A stretch of 64,000 nucleotides of DNA from Streptomyces sp. NRRL WC-3605 (GTDB taxonomy: Bacteria; Actinomycetota; Actinomycetes; Streptomycetales; Streptomycetaceae). The position numbers were made by a program, and so were the translations under genes. Position 1 is the stretch's first letter, and every line of letters starts with the position of its first letter. The notes beneath the pieces are model-generated. The model made no database searches. It was not told the origin of the DNA and saw only the letters and a program-made list of their open reading frames with translations. This document shows, in pieces, positions 9,024 through 17,492 of the stretch. The stretch lies in contig NZ_LLZN01000060.1 of NCBI RefSeq assembly GCF_001509795.1, positions 1-64,000 on the forward strand, read 5' to 3'.

Positions 9024-10309
9024 AGCACCCTCCCGAAGGACAGCCGGGCGACCCACTTCGTGTTGAGGACTCCGGGCGCGGCCGGAACGATGACGCGGGC
9101 CGGGTAGCCGTGGTCGGGCGACAGGTCGGCGCCGTTGACCTGGAGGGCGAGCAGCGAGCGGGGGTCGCGCACCTGGTTGTGGCGCAGGGCCGCCCGGCGG
9201 AAGGACCCGTGCAGTTGCAGGGACTCCACCAGGACGTCCGGCGCGCCCTCGGCCTCGTACCCGACCAGGGCGGCCAGGTCCCGCAGCCGCACTCCGCGCC
9301 AGTGCTGGTCCTCCGTCGACCAGCCCTCGACGCAGGCGATGGGCAGGGCGGCGGTGTGCTGGGGCATCGCCAGCAACTCCTGGCGCGAAAGACGTACTTG
9401 GCCTTGCGGGCCGGTCACCACGAGCTGCCAGGCCTCACCGGTCTGCGCGTCGGTGACTCCGGCGAGGGCGGCCGGTTTGTTGATCTGGAAGCCGTTGGGT
9501 CCGCCTCCGGGGTCGCCGCCGCCGTGCGGCGCGAACAGCGCGGTGCGGCGCAGCGGCCCGCCGATGCTCTGGCCGGCCGTGGTGAGGAACAGCAGCAGCG
9601 AGGAGCCTCCGACGAGTGCGGTCAGTCCGCGCCGCGAGAGCGTCGGCGGCGCGGGATCGGGTGCGGCCAGATCGTCGTTCGGGACGAGGGCCGGCGGGGT
9701 GGTGGAGCGGATGTGGGCGATCGGGCCGCCGTGCTCCCGGAGGCTGCGCACGGTCTGCGGGATCTTCAGTGCGGCGTGGGCCGCGAAGGCGGCGAAGAAG
9801 ACCCAGGCGCCGTAGAAGTGCAGGCGGTAGAAGGAGCCGGGGAAGACGTAGTCGAGCTGGACGTTGAGGACGCCGGTGAGGAAGGTGAACAGGCCGCCGC
9901 CCACCAGGAACAGCAGGGACAGGCGGTCCAGTGCCTGGGCGACGGACCGCACGGGCGGCAGCGCGAAGAACCGGGGGATCACCGACCACAGCTTGGCCAG
10001 CAGCACCGGGATCAGCGCCACGCCCAGCGCCACATGGACGCCCTGCGTGACCCGGTACAGCCAGTGCGGATCGGTCGGCCAGGAGAACAGGTAGAAGCCC
10101 AGCAGGCCCTTGTCCGGCGTCTTGTCGTTCAGCGGCGACAGGTCGGGGTTGTAGGCGGCGTACGACAGCAGGCCCGTCACGAGCAGCAGCGGCACCCCGG
10201 CCAGGAGGACCACCCCGAGCACGGACGTCAGCCATGTCCCGCGCAGGGGGCTGCGCCAGAAGCGCGGGGACACGGGCAACCGGTCCAGAAGGGCACGTCG
10301 GTCGGTCAT
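9020..10309 (-). CDS. Membrane-anchored molybdopterin oxidoreductase (cytochrome b561-like plus sulfite-oxidase-like)
   Basis: The 429-residue protein joins two parts. Residues about 25-200 have four to five membrane helices with histidines placed as in di-haem cytochrome b domains (VTQGVHVALG, HFYGAW, AAHAALK). After a helix starting with an RRGL motif (about 218-240) comes a sulfite-oxidase-type molybdopterin domain, where the Cys in IACVEGWS is the likely Mo ligand. Such fusions pass electrons between an extracytoplasmic Mo site and the membrane quinone pool. The acceptor or donor substrate is unknown. It is divergent from a second, soluble molybdoenzyme at 10532. Confidence 0.85.
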   Translation of the reverse strand: MTDRRALLDRLPVSPRFWRSPLRGTWLTSVLGVVLLAGVPLLLVTGLLSYAAYNPDLSPLNDKTPDKGLLGFYLFSWPTDPHWLYRVTQGVHVALGVALIPVLLAKLWSVIPRFFALPPVRSVAQALDRLSLLFLVGGGLFTFLTGVLNVQLDYVFPGSFYRLHFYGAWVFFAAFAAHAALKIPQTVRSLREHGGPIAHIRSTTPPALVPNDDLAAPDPAPPTLSRRGLTALVGGSSLLLFLTTAGQSIGGPLRRTALFAPHGGGDPGGGPNGFQINKPAALAGVTDAQTGEAWQLVVTGPQGQVRLSRQELLAMPQHTAALPIACVEGWSTEDQHWRGVRLRDLAALVGYEAEGAPDVLVESLQLHGSFRRAALRHNQVRDPRSLLALQVNGADLSPDHGYPARVIVPAAPGVLNTKWVARLSFGRVL

Positions 10310-10348
10310 GGGAGGCGGGCCTCGGCTCTCGGCAGGGCGGCGGTGCTG

Positions 10349-10363
10349 ACTGTCACGGACAGT
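10349..10363. promoter_or_regulatory. Palindrome overlapping a minus-strand -10 box
   Basis: ACTGTC-ACG-GACAGT is a perfect 6-3-6 inverted repeat 40 nt upstream of the membrane molybdoenzyme. A TACTGT hexamer (minus strand, 10364-10359) overlaps it and could be the -10 element, so the palindrome looks like a repressor site for this divergent region. Confidence 0.5.
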
Positions 10364-10531
10364 AGGGCGCGGACGACCAAGGAAGGGTTTTGCCGAGGTG
10401 ACGGAAGTCTGACGCCGCCCGTCCCGGACGGGGGCGGTCCGGCGAGTGGCCGACGACGGCCGTCTGCCCAATAGTGTGAGGAACGGGTCCTTCGCGCGGG
10501 CTGACGTGCCACCGTTCCAGGGAGACCAGTC

Positions 10532-11137
10532 GTGAGTTCTCTTTCCCCCGGATTCCACGGACGCAGGCGTTCCGCGTCCCTCACCGACCGTCTGCCGCCC
10601 GGGCAGTACCCGACGGAGTCGTTCCCGGTCCTCTCGGCGGGGCCCACCCCGCGGGTGCCCACGGAGACGTGGACGTTCACGGTCACCACGGAGAGCGGCG
10701 AGGAACGCGCCTGGACGTGGGACGAGATGATGGCCCTCCCGCAGGAGGACTCCGTGCACGACATCCACTGCGTGACCCGCTGGTCGAAGTTCGACACCCG
10801 ATGGCGCGGCGTCAGCCTCGACACGCTGCTCGACGACGTGGAGACCGCCGCCGAGTACGCCGCGGTCCACAGCTACGGCGGCTACACCACCAACATGCCG
10901 CTCGAGGACCTCCTCGACGGCAAGGCGTGGCTCGTGCACACCTACGACGGCTACCCCCTGTCCCCGGAGCACGGCGGCCCGGCCCGCCTGCTGGTACCGC
11001 ACCTGTACCTCTGGAAGTCCGCGAAGTGGGTGCGCGGTCTGCGTCTCACGCACGACGACGAGCCGGGGTTCTGGGAGACCGCCGGCTACCACAACTACGG
11101 CGACCCCTGGCGGGAGCAGCGCCACTGGGGGGACTGA
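10532..11137 (+). CDS. Soluble sulfite-oxidase-like molybdopterin oxidoreductase
   Basis: A 201-residue YedY/sulfite-oxidase-type domain without signal peptide or membrane helix, so probably cytoplasmic. The Mo-ligating Cys is in IHCVTRWS (near residue 81), followed by the conserved WRGVSLDTLL and the C-terminal KSAKWVRGLRL segment. The GTG at 10532 follows a GGGAG site. The stop is 2 nt before the start of the flavoprotein at 11140, so these two proteins probably form an electron-transfer pair. The substrate is not evident. Confidence 0.88.
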   Translation: MSSLSPGFHGRRRSASLTDRLPPGQYPTESFPVLSAGPTPRVPTETWTFTVTTESGEERAWTWDEMMALPQEDSVHDIHCVTRWSKFDTRWRGVSLDTLLDDVETAAEYAAVHSYGGYTTNMPLEDLLDGKAWLVHTYDGYPLSPEHGGPARLLVPHLYLWKSAKWVRGLRLTHDDEPGFWETAGYHNYGDPWREQRHWGD

Positions 11138-11139
11138 CG

Positions 11140-11850
11140 ATGCCCCTTCCCTGGCGTACGGCACGGCTCGTCGGGCGCCATGACGAGACGGCGACCGCCC
11201 GCACCCTGGTCCTCGACGCGCCGGGCTGGCCCGGGCACCTGGCGGGGCAGCACGTCGACGTGCGGCTCACCGCCGACGACGGCTATCAGGCGGCCCGGAG
11301 CTACTCGCTGGCCGCGCCCGCCGACGGCGGCCGTCTGGAGGTGGGCGTGCAGCCCGTGACCGGCGGCGAGGTGTCCCCGTATCTCGCGGACGACCTGCCG
11401 ATCGGGGCGTCCGTGGAGGTCCGCGGCCCCCTCGGGAACTGGTTCGTGTGGCGGCCCGAGCAGGACGAGCCCGTGCTCCTCGTGGCCGGCGGCTCCGGGG
11501 TCGTGCCGCTGATGGCCATGGTCCGCGCACACCGGCAGGCGGCCTCCACGAGCCCGTTCCAGCTGATCCACTCCGTGCGCGGCGAGGCCGACCTCTGGTA
11601 CCGCGCGGAGCTCGGCGGCACCGATCCCGCCCTGGACGTGCGGTTCCTCTTCACACGGCAGGCTCCGCCCGGCGGCACCCGCGCCGCCGGGCGGCTCACG
11701 GCGGCCGACCTGGAGCCCGCGCTGAAACGGCTGACGCCCGCCGGGACCGTGTACGTCTGCGGTCCCACCGGCTTCGTGGAGGCCGCCGCCGGTCTGCTGA
11801 CGTCGGCGGGGCAGGACCCCGCCACGATCCGTACCGAACGGTTCGGGTGA
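11140..11850 (+). CDS. Ferredoxin-reductase-type FAD/NAD(P) oxidoreductase
   Basis: This 236-residue protein has the FAD-binding RSYSLAAP motif (RxYS, near residue 50), the nucleotide-binding LVAGGSGVVPLMAM (near 112-125) and the C-terminal VYVCGPTGFVE motif. No 2Fe-2S Cys cluster is present, so it passes electrons directly or through a separate carrier. The 2-nt spacing from the molybdoenzyme implies a stoichiometric operon and suggests it supplies or removes reducing equivalents at the Mo site. Length and motif order are normal for the family. Confidence 0.92.
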   Translation: MPLPWRTARLVGRHDETATARTLVLDAPGWPGHLAGQHVDVRLTADDGYQAARSYSLAAPADGGRLEVGVQPVTGGEVSPYLADDLPIGASVEVRGPLGNWFVWRPEQDEPVLLVAGGSGVVPLMAMVRAHRQAASTSPFQLIHSVRGEADLWYRAELGGTDPALDVRFLFTRQAPPGGTRAAGRLTAADLEPALKRLTPAGTVYVCGPTGFVEAAAGLLTSAGQDPATIRTERFG

Positions 11851-11888
11851 GCCCCGCTCCCCCGGCCGCCCGCGCCTGGAGGCAACCG

Positions 11889-12164
11889 ATGACAGAGGTC
11901 TCTCCGCACGTCGACGGCAACAGCCTGGCAGGGCCGCTGTCGGACATCTTCTCCGCCGACATGACCCGGGCCTGGTGGCGCTGCCCGGACTGCGGCTCGA
12001 CCGGCCCCCTGGCCGAGCTGCACGTGTACGGGCCGGACCCCGGCCTGACCGCGCGGTGCGCCCACTGCTCCCGGGTGGCGCTGCGCCTGGTCCGGCACGA
12101 GGAGGACACCTGGCTCACGCTCGGCGGCGCGGAGGGCGCCTTCCGCTTCCGCACCGCGCGGTAG
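11889..12164 (+). CDS. DUF6510 zinc-ribbon protein
   Basis: The 91-residue protein begins with the family-typical DGNSLAGPLSDIF, then a four-Cys knuckle (CPDCG near residue 32 and CAHC near 60) that should bind one zinc. It ends with a short beta-strand region. The ATG at 11889 has a GGAGG site 7 nt upstream. It is the third gene of the molybdoenzyme/flavoprotein operon, so it may be an assembly or carrier protein for that pair. No function is established from sequence. Confidence 0.82.
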   Translation: MTEVSPHVDGNSLAGPLSDIFSADMTRAWWRCPDCGSTGPLAELHVYGPDPGLTARCAHCSRVALRLVRHEEDTWLTLGGAEGAFRFRTAR

Positions 12165-12339
12165 GCACCGGGCCCGTCAGCCGCTCGCCGCGCGCTTGCG
12201 CGCGGCCACGGTGACGACGGCGGCGCCCGCCGCGCCGTACACCGTGAGGACCGTGCCCCGAACCGCCAGGTCGCCGCGGCGGACCTTTCACCGGGTCGTC
12301 GTCCCGGAGGGCGGGGAGATCCTGTGGCACTGGGGCACG

Positions 12340-12368
12340 GACCGTTGGTCCGCGCCGCTGCGTACCCT
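12340..12368 (+). promoter_or_regulatory. Promoter for a leaderless sirtuin transcript
   Basis: A TACCCT -10 box (12363-12368) lies 6 nt before the ATG at 12375, with a weak GACCGT -35 17 nt upstream and no ribosome site. This spacing predicts transcription starting at the start codon. Confidence 0.55.
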
Positions 12369-12374
12369 TGCGGC

Positions 12375-13259
12375 ATGCGGATGCGCCCCACTCTCGTCTG
12401 GACGCCGGCCGAGGACTGGCCGGCCGGCACCACGGACCTCGGTCCGGTCGTCGACGCCTTGGACACGGGCGGGGTCCTGGTGCTCAGCGGCGCGGGCATC
12501 TCCACCGAGTCCGGCATCCCCGACTACCGGGGCGAGGGCGGCAGCCTCAGCCGGCACACCCCGATGACCTACCAGGAGTTCACGTCGAGCGCCCCGGCGC
12601 GACGCAGGTACTGGGCGCGCAGCCACCTCGGCTGGCGCACCTTCGGGCGGGCCCACCCCAACGCCGGTCACCGGGCGGTGGCCGCGTTCGGGAGGCACGG
12701 TCTGCTGAAGGGCGTGATCACCCAGAACGTCGACGGTCTGCACCAGGCGGCGGGCAGCCCGGACGTCGTGGAGCTGCACGGCGGCCTCCAGCGGGTGGTC
12801 TGCCTGTCCTGCGGGACGTACAGCCCGCGCGCCGAACTCGCCCGCCGGCTCGAGGAGGCCAACGCGGGCTTCGACCCGGTGGCCGCCGCGATCAACCCGG
12901 ACGGTGACGCCGACCTCACCGACGAGCAGGTCCAGGACTTCCAGGTCCTGCCCTGCACGCGCTGCGGCGGCATCCTCAAGCCGGACGTGGTGTTCTTCGG
13001 CGAGAACGTCCCGCCGGCGCGCGTCGAGCGCTGCCGCACGCTGGTCGACGAGGCGGCGTCCCTGCTGGTCCTGGGTTCCTCGCTGACGGTGATGTCCGGA
13101 TTGCGGTTCGTACGGCAGGCCGCCGAGGCGGGCAAGCCGGTCCTGATCATCAACCGCGACCCGACCCGCGGTGACCGGCACGCCGTCGCCCGCATCGCCC
13201 TCCCCCTGGGCCCGGCCCTCACGTCGGTGGCCGAGCGCCTGGACGTCCAGGTCGACTGA
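12375..13259 (+). CDS. Sir2-family NAD-dependent protein deacylase
   Basis: The 294-residue sirtuin contains GAGISTESGIPDYRG (NAD site, near residue 40), TQNVDGLH (near 117), the catalytic His in VELHGG, two Cys pairs (CLSCG and CTRCGG) for a structural zinc, and VLGSSLTV. It removes acyl groups from lysines using NAD. In actinobacteria such enzymes reverse acetylation of acyl-CoA synthetases. A GNAT-synthetase fusion lies at 45-48 kb, but no direct link is shown. The ATG at 12375 suits a leaderless mRNA; a second in-frame ATG is two codons later. Confidence 0.95.
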   Translation: MRMRPTLVWTPAEDWPAGTTDLGPVVDALDTGGVLVLSGAGISTESGIPDYRGEGGSLSRHTPMTYQEFTSSAPARRRYWARSHLGWRTFGRAHPNAGHRAVAAFGRHGLLKGVITQNVDGLHQAAGSPDVVELHGGLQRVVCLSCGTYSPRAELARRLEEANAGFDPVAAAINPDGDADLTDEQVQDFQVLPCTRCGGILKPDVVFFGENVPPARVERCRTLVDEAASLLVLGSSLTVMSGLRFVRQAAEAGKPVLIINRDPTRGDRHAVARIALPLGPALTSVAERLDVQVD

Positions 13260-13381
13260 GGCGAGGCGCCCACGGCTTCTACGGGTGGTACTGGTCGTAC
13301 CGGCATGGTGGGGGCCGAGGGTAGCGACCGCAGCGGCACCTCGCGCCCGGTTCGGTGAGGTCGCTCGAGGCCGGCCCCGGG

Positions 13382-14212
13382 TCACTCCGGGTCGACCAGC
13401 CAGGCGACCAGGGTGCGCCAGCGCCGGGGCTCGTCGGTGTCCCGCGGGCCCACCAGGTAGACCTCCTCGACGAGGCTCTGGGAGCGCAGTCCGTTGCGGG
13501 CGGCGTAGGTGCCGAGGGCGCCGTAGGTCAGGTCGAGGTCGTCATGGGGCCCGGCGTGGGTGGCGACGACCGCGCTGCGCCGGGGCAGCCTGAGTTCGCG
13601 GACGGAAGGCGGCGCGTCCGGCGGCAGCGGCAGCTCGGCGGGCAGGTAGACCGTGGCGTGGCCGTGGCCCTCCGTGAAGAGCTTGTGGGCGTACCGGCCG
13701 CCGGGCGGCAGCACCGGGCGCCGGCCGGCCGCCGTGTCCAGGTCCCGCATGGCCGCGTCGTACCAGCTCAGGCCGGCGTCCGGCGGGACGTCCAGGGACA
13801 CGGCGAAGACGTGCTGCGGCGGCAGGTCGTCCCGGCTCACCGTCCGTTCGGCCTCCGGGTCGAGGAGCTCGCGGAGTGCCTCGACCGCCCGCTGGGTCCG
13901 GCCGAGCCGGTCCTCCAGCCGGCGCAGATGGGCGGCCACCACCTGCTGGGCCGCCTCGTGCCCGGCCGCGCCCGCGCCGGCGGACTCGGCGTGCAGGAAG
14001 CGCCGCAGGTCCGCCAGCGGGAGGTCGAGGTCGCGGAACCGCCGGATGGTCAGCGCGGGCCGCACCTGCTCGGGCGCGTAGTACCGGTAGCCGGTGACCG
14101 GGTCGACCTGCGCCGGGACGAGCAGGTCCTGTTCGTGGTAGCGGCGCAGGGCGCGGATGCTCACGTGCGTGATGCGCGAGAACTCGCCGATCGTCAGCCG
14201 GTCGCCGCCCAC
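13382..14212 (-). CDS. MerR-family regulator with GyrI-like effector domain
   Basis: The 276-residue protein has an N-terminal MerR winged helix (LTIGEFSRITHVSIRALRRY, then GYRYY), a dimerising coiled coil (about 80-120) and a C-terminal GyrI/BmrR-like small-molecule-binding fold. BmrR-type regulators activate multidrug-response genes when bulky ligands bind. The GTG at 14212 has a GAGGAGA site. No transporter is adjacent; the nearest same-strand genes are the SnoaL-like protein and the SDR upstream, so the target is unclear. Confidence 0.92.
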   Translation of the reverse strand: MGGDRLTIGEFSRITHVSIRALRRYHEQDLLVPAQVDPVTGYRYYAPEQVRPALTIRRFRDLDLPLADLRRFLHAESAGAGAAGHEAAQQVVAAHLRRLEDRLGRTQRAVEALRELLDPEAERTVSRDDLPPQHVFAVSLDVPPDAGLSWYDAAMRDLDTAAGRRPVLPPGGRYAHKLFTEGHGHATVYLPAELPLPPDAPPSVRELRLPRRSAVVATHAGPHDDLDLTYGALGTYAARNGLRSQSLVEEVYLVGPRDTDEPRRWRTLVAWLVDPE

Positions 14213-14257
14213 GGGTCTCCTCGTCCTCGGTGTCGTCCCCCGGCACGGGTGCCGGTG

Positions 14258-14611
14258 TCAGGGTGTGATGTCCAGTCGCGTGATCCTCCCCTGCTCATCG
14301 CGTTCGAAAGTGAAGCACAGGGTGACCGGGCTGCCGGGGAAGTCGCCGGCGACCTCGGCGAGGGCCCGGAGGGCCGCCGGTGGGCCGGTGACCTCGCGCA
14401 GGCGGTAGCGGACCGGCGGGACCGCGTCCCGCCAGCGTCGCACCCCGGCGAGCCCTTCGTGGCTGCGGCCCTCGTCGTGGACGACGGCCGTCTCGTGGAA
14501 CAGTGACAGGTACTGCTCGCGGTCCGGGCTCTTCGCGGCCGCGAAGTAGGCCTCCGCGAAGTCCCGCCGTTCCTGGACCGTGCTTCGCACGCCGTGCGGG
14601 GGGTTCGGCAT
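14258..14611 (-). CDS. SnoaL/NTF2-like small protein
   Basis: This 117-residue alpha+beta-barrel protein (RDFAEAYFAAAKSPD, then LFHETAVVHDEG) resembles SnoaL-like NTF2-fold proteins, which act as polyketide cyclases, isomerases or ligand-binding domains. I choose the ATG at 14611 because a GGAGGAG-rich site lies about 9 nt upstream. A longer frame to a GTG at 14695 that overlaps the SDR stop would add a low-complexity N-terminus rich in Asn, Lys, Thr and Glu, which looks non-native. It probably shares a transcript with the SDR. Confidence 0.75.
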   Translation of the reverse strand: MPNPPHGVRSTVQERRDFAEAYFAAAKSPDREQYLSLFHETAVVHDEGRSHEGLAGVRRWRDAVPPVRYRLREVTGPPAALRALAEVAGDFPGSPVTLCFTFERDEQGRITRLDITP

Positions 14612-14691
14612 GTGCTCGTGTCTCCTCTCCTCCGTGCTGTCGGTGTTCTCCGCGTTCTTCGTGTTCTTCGTGCCGGTGTGCACGGCGGGCG

Positions 14692-15474
14692 TCACAGGGC
14701 CCGGACGGTGCCGCCGTCCACCGCGTACTCGGCGCCGGCGACCGCCCCGGCTCGGTCCGAGGCCAGGAAGGCGATCACCTCGGCGACCTCCTCCGGTTCC
14801 GCGGGCCGCCCCAGCGGGATGCCGCCGAGCGATCGCATGAGCTCCTCCAGCGCCGCCTCCCGGCTCAGGCCGCTCTCCCGCATGTGCCGGGCCAGGAACC
14901 GCTCGGCGGCGTCGGTGCGGATGAAGCCGGGGGCCACCGAGTTGACCCGTACGCCGCTCGGGGCGACCTCGTTGGCCAGGCCCTTGCTGTAGGCGGCCAG
15001 CGCGGCCTTCGCGGATGCGTACGCAAGGGTCGACTCGTACAGGGGCATCCGGCGCTGGATCGAGGTCACGTGCACCACGGCGCCCGAGCCGCGGGCCGCC
15101 ATCCCGGGCACGAGGGCCCGGTCCAGGCGCACCGCGGAGAGCAGGTTGAGCGCCAGTTCCTCCGCCCAGTGCTTCTCGGTGAGCGCGGTGAAGCCACCGG
15201 CCGGGGAGCTGGACCCGCCCACGACGTGGATGACGACGTCCGGCACACCGATGCGGTCGATGACCTGGGCGGCGGCCGAAGCGGCACCCTCCTCGGTGCT
15301 CAGATCGGCGGCGACGAAGAGCGGGTCGGGGATCTCGGGTGCCGTTCGGGCCGTCGTGACCACCCGCGCGCCTGCCTCCCGCAGCCGGTGCGCCGTCGCC
15401 CGTCCGGTCCCCTGGGTGCCGCCCGTCACCACGGCGGTGCGTCCGTCGAATGCGTTGCTGTTCATGGACGCCAC
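14692..15474 (-). CDS. Short-chain dehydrogenase/reductase (SDR)
   Basis: The 260-residue classical SDR has TGGTQGTGRA (cofactor site), HVVGG, a catalytic Ser in HVTSIQ and the YASAK Tyr/Lys pair. The Arg after the first beta strand (TTARTA) favours NADP(H). I place the start at the GTG at 15474, 7 nt after a GGGAGG site; an ATG three codons later (15465) is possible. It probably forms an operon with the SnoaL-like gene 80 nt downstream. The substrate is unknown. Confidence 0.9.
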   Translation of the reverse strand: MASMNSNAFDGRTAVVTGGTQGTGRATAHRLREAGARVVTTARTAPEIPDPLFVAADLSTEEGAASAAAQVIDRIGVPDVVIHVVGGSSSPAGGFTALTEKHWAEELALNLLSAVRLDRALVPGMAARGSGAVVHVTSIQRRMPLYESTLAYASAKAALAAYSKGLANEVAPSGVRVNSVAPGFIRTDAAERFLARHMRESGLSREAALEELMRSLGGIPLGRPAEPEEVAEVIAFLASDRAGAVAGAEYAVDGGTVRAL

Positions 15475-15592
15475 CGTGGACCCTCCCCCGGGTAGAGACT
15501 CAAATCCGCGGCGCGCGCACCGAGAACGGCTCCCACCTGCATGAAGACGCGTGGACGGGGCAAACGGACTCTCCGACCCGGGGAGGATGCGC

Positions 15593-16162
15593 ATGACGAT
15601 CACCGAGCAGTCCGCCGAGCACGACGCCACCGACGCCCCCTGCCGCGAACAGCACGGCACTTCGCGCGCGGCATCGGACACCGAGGTGCCCGAGACGGCG
15701 CGTGAGCGGGTCAACCGGCGCTGGAACGAGGTTCTTCAGGAGACGCGCGTCGCCCAGACCGGCGTGCAGATCCTCTTCGGCTTCCTGCTCAGCGTGGCGT
15801 TCACCCCGCTGTTCCGGGAGCTGGAGTCGCTGGACCGGGGCATCTACGTCACGACGGTGGTGCTCGGCGCGTCGGCCACCGGATCGCTCATAGCGCCCGT
15901 GTCGATCCACCGCTTCCTGTCCGGTCAGCGCATGAAGGACGACGTCGTCGAGGTCGCGGGGCGTCTGATGATGTGCGGCATGGTCCTGCTGGCGCTGACC
16001 ATCGGCTGCACGCTCCTGCTGATCCTCCGCTTCGTCGTGCCGGGCGTGCTGGCGGAGATACTCGTGGGCGGCGTCATGCTGTGGTTCGGCCTGTGCTGGT
16101 ACGTGCTGCCGCTGTACCTGCGCCGACGTGCCGACCGGCGTTCCCGGACCGAGGACGCCTAG
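15593..16162 (+). CDS. DUF6328 membrane protein
   Basis: The 189-residue protein has a polar N-terminus of about 40 residues, then four hydrophobic helices (about 58-75, 88-106, 126-148 and 152-172) and a basic C-terminus. The segment RWNEVLQETRVAQTGVQILFGFLL is typical of DUF6328, a common actinobacterial family of unknown function. The ATG at 15593 lies 6 nt after GGGGAGG; the ATG two codons earlier is too close to that site. It is transcribed alone, and a strong hairpin follows its stop. Confidence 0.85.
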   Translation: MTITEQSAEHDATDAPCREQHGTSRAASDTEVPETARERVNRRWNEVLQETRVAQTGVQILFGFLLSVAFTPLFRELESLDRGIYVTTVVLGASATGSLIAPVSIHRFLSGQRMKDDVVEVAGRLMMCGMVLLALTIGCTLLLILRFVVPGVLAEILVGGVMLWFGLCWYVLPLYLRRRADRRSRTEDA

Positions 16163-16184
16163 CCCTCCGGGGGGAGACAGCCGT

Positions 16185-16224
16185 ACGGCCCCGGCGGGAA
16201 GCCGTCACCGCCCGCCGGGGCCGT
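16185..16224. terminator. Bidirectional terminator
   Basis: A perfect 14-bp stem (16185-16198 against 16211-16224) with a 12-nt loop lies between two convergent genes, DUF6328 and the LacI regulator. Confidence 0.85.
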
Positions 16225-16232
16225 CCGTCTCG

Positions 16233-17303
16233 TCACCGCCCGCGGTCCACGTCCCCCTCGTCGCCGTCCGCCCCGTCGTCCGACGACCCCCCGGACGACT
16301 CCCGTACGACCAGCTCCGTCGGCAGCATCAACTGCTGTCGCGCGGCGCCCGGCTCGGTGATCTCGGAGAGGATGCGGACCATCGCGCTGCCCAGTTCCTC
16401 GACGGGCTGACGGACCGTGGTCAGCGGCGGGTTGGTCCAGCGGGCGTGCGGGGAGTCCTCGAAGCCGACGACCGCCACGTCGTCCGGCACCTTCCGCTTC
16501 TGGCGCCGCAGTTCCTCCAGGGCACCGATGGCCATGAGGTCGGAGGCGGCGAACACGGCGTCGAGATCGGGGGCTCGTTCAAGAAGCGAACGCATCGCCC
16601 GGGACCCGCTCTCCCAGCTGAAGTCGCCCACCTCGACGAGGTCCTGACGTGCCGGCACGCCGGCCTCCTCGTGCGCCGTCCGCCATCCCTCGAGGCGGCT
16701 GCGGCCGACGTCCATGTCCAGCGGACCGGCGATCGCGGCCACCCTTTTCCGGCCACTGCCGAGGAGGTGGCGGACCGCCTGGATCGCTCCCCCGGTGTTG
16801 TCCGCGTGCACATAGCTCAGCGCCTCGTCGGCGTCGCGGCGGCCGGCGAGGACCGTGGGCAGGCCCATCTCCTCCAGCATGGCGGGCAGCGGGTCGTCGG
16901 AGTGCACGGACACCAGCAGGACGCCGTCGACGCGGCGGGTCGCCACGGACTCGGTCAGCTGCTCCCGCTCCGCCTGGTCCCGGACGAGCATCAGCTGGAG
17001 CTGGGTGCGGCTGTCGGCGAGGGCCTGGCTGACACCCCTGATCAGGGCGGCGAAGAAGGGCTCCGAGCCGAGCCGGCTCGCGGACTCGGGGATGACGAGC
17101 GCCACCGCGTCGGTCCGGCTGGTCACCAGACCCCGGGCGACGGAGTTCGGCACGTAGTTGAGCTCCTTGATCGCCGCGAGGACCCGGGAGCGCGCCTCGG
17201 CGCTGACCAGTTCCGAGCCGTTCACGACGCGGGACACCGTCGTCCGGCCCACACCGGCGCGGGCGGCGACCGTCTTGATCGTCGGACGGCGGTTCCCAGC
17301 CAT
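16233..17303 (-). CDS. LacI-family repressor of the cellobiose-type operon (CebR-like)
   Basis: The 356-residue regulator has an N-terminal LacI helix-turn-helix (TIKTVAARAGVGRTTVSRVV, hinge near 50-60) and a periplasmic-binding-protein-like sensor (about 65-340). The ATG at 17303 follows GGGAGGGGAG; the open frame reaches 17507 but without a site. It is divergent from a sugar-binding lipoprotein gene. The twin palindromes at 17493-17528 are its likely targets, lifted by an oligosaccharide such as cellobiose. The binding sites differ from the classical CebR box, so a CebR paralogue is more likely than CebR itself. Confidence 0.9.
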   Translation of the reverse strand: MAGNRRPTIKTVAARAGVGRTTVSRVVNGSELVSAEARSRVLAAIKELNYVPNSVARGLVTSRTDAVALVIPESASRLGSEPFFAALIRGVSQALADSRTQLQLMLVRDQAEREQLTESVATRRVDGVLLVSVHSDDPLPAMLEEMGLPTVLAGRRDADEALSYVHADNTGGAIQAVRHLLGSGRKRVAAIAGPLDMDVGRSRLEGWRTAHEEAGVPARQDLVEVGDFSWESGSRAMRSLLERAPDLDAVFAASDLMAIGALEELRRQKRKVPDDVAVVGFEDSPHARWTNPPLTTVRQPVEELGSAMVRILSEITEPGAARQQLMLPTELVVRESSGGSSDDGADGDEGDVDRGR

Positions 17304-17451
17304 GCGCTCCCCTCCCTGCATCCGCGGCACCCTCCTGTCGCGTAGGTGACCAGCGCCAATTCTGGCAGACCGCGCGGTCGGCGAGGTGAGCGGTCCAGCA
17401 CGAAATATGAACGCAAATCTCGCGCAAAGCCCGATCGTTGCGTTCAAGTCA

Positions 17452-17480
17452 TTGACAGATGCGCTCGCTCCGGAGAGTCT
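17452..17480 (+). promoter_or_regulatory. Promoter of the first sugar-transport operon
   Basis: A perfect TTGACA (17452-17457) is followed, after 17 nt, by a weak -10 (GAGTCT, 17475-17480). The operators begin about 12 nt downstream, around the expected transcript start. Confidence 0.55.
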
Positions 17481-17492
17481 GCCATCCATCGC

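Noticed and set aside
12177..12287. Short minus-strand frame with a hydrophobic stretch (TVLTVYGAAGAAVVTV) in the gap before the sirtuin
   Set aside because: 36 codons long, with no ATG or early GTG start and no ribosome site, so not called; it could be a missed mini-protein or a remnant.
14612..14695. Longer N-terminus for the SnoaL-like protein starting at GTG 14695
   Set aside because: It would overlap the SDR stop by 4 nt, but the added residues are low complexity and a strong ribosome site lies within the added part.
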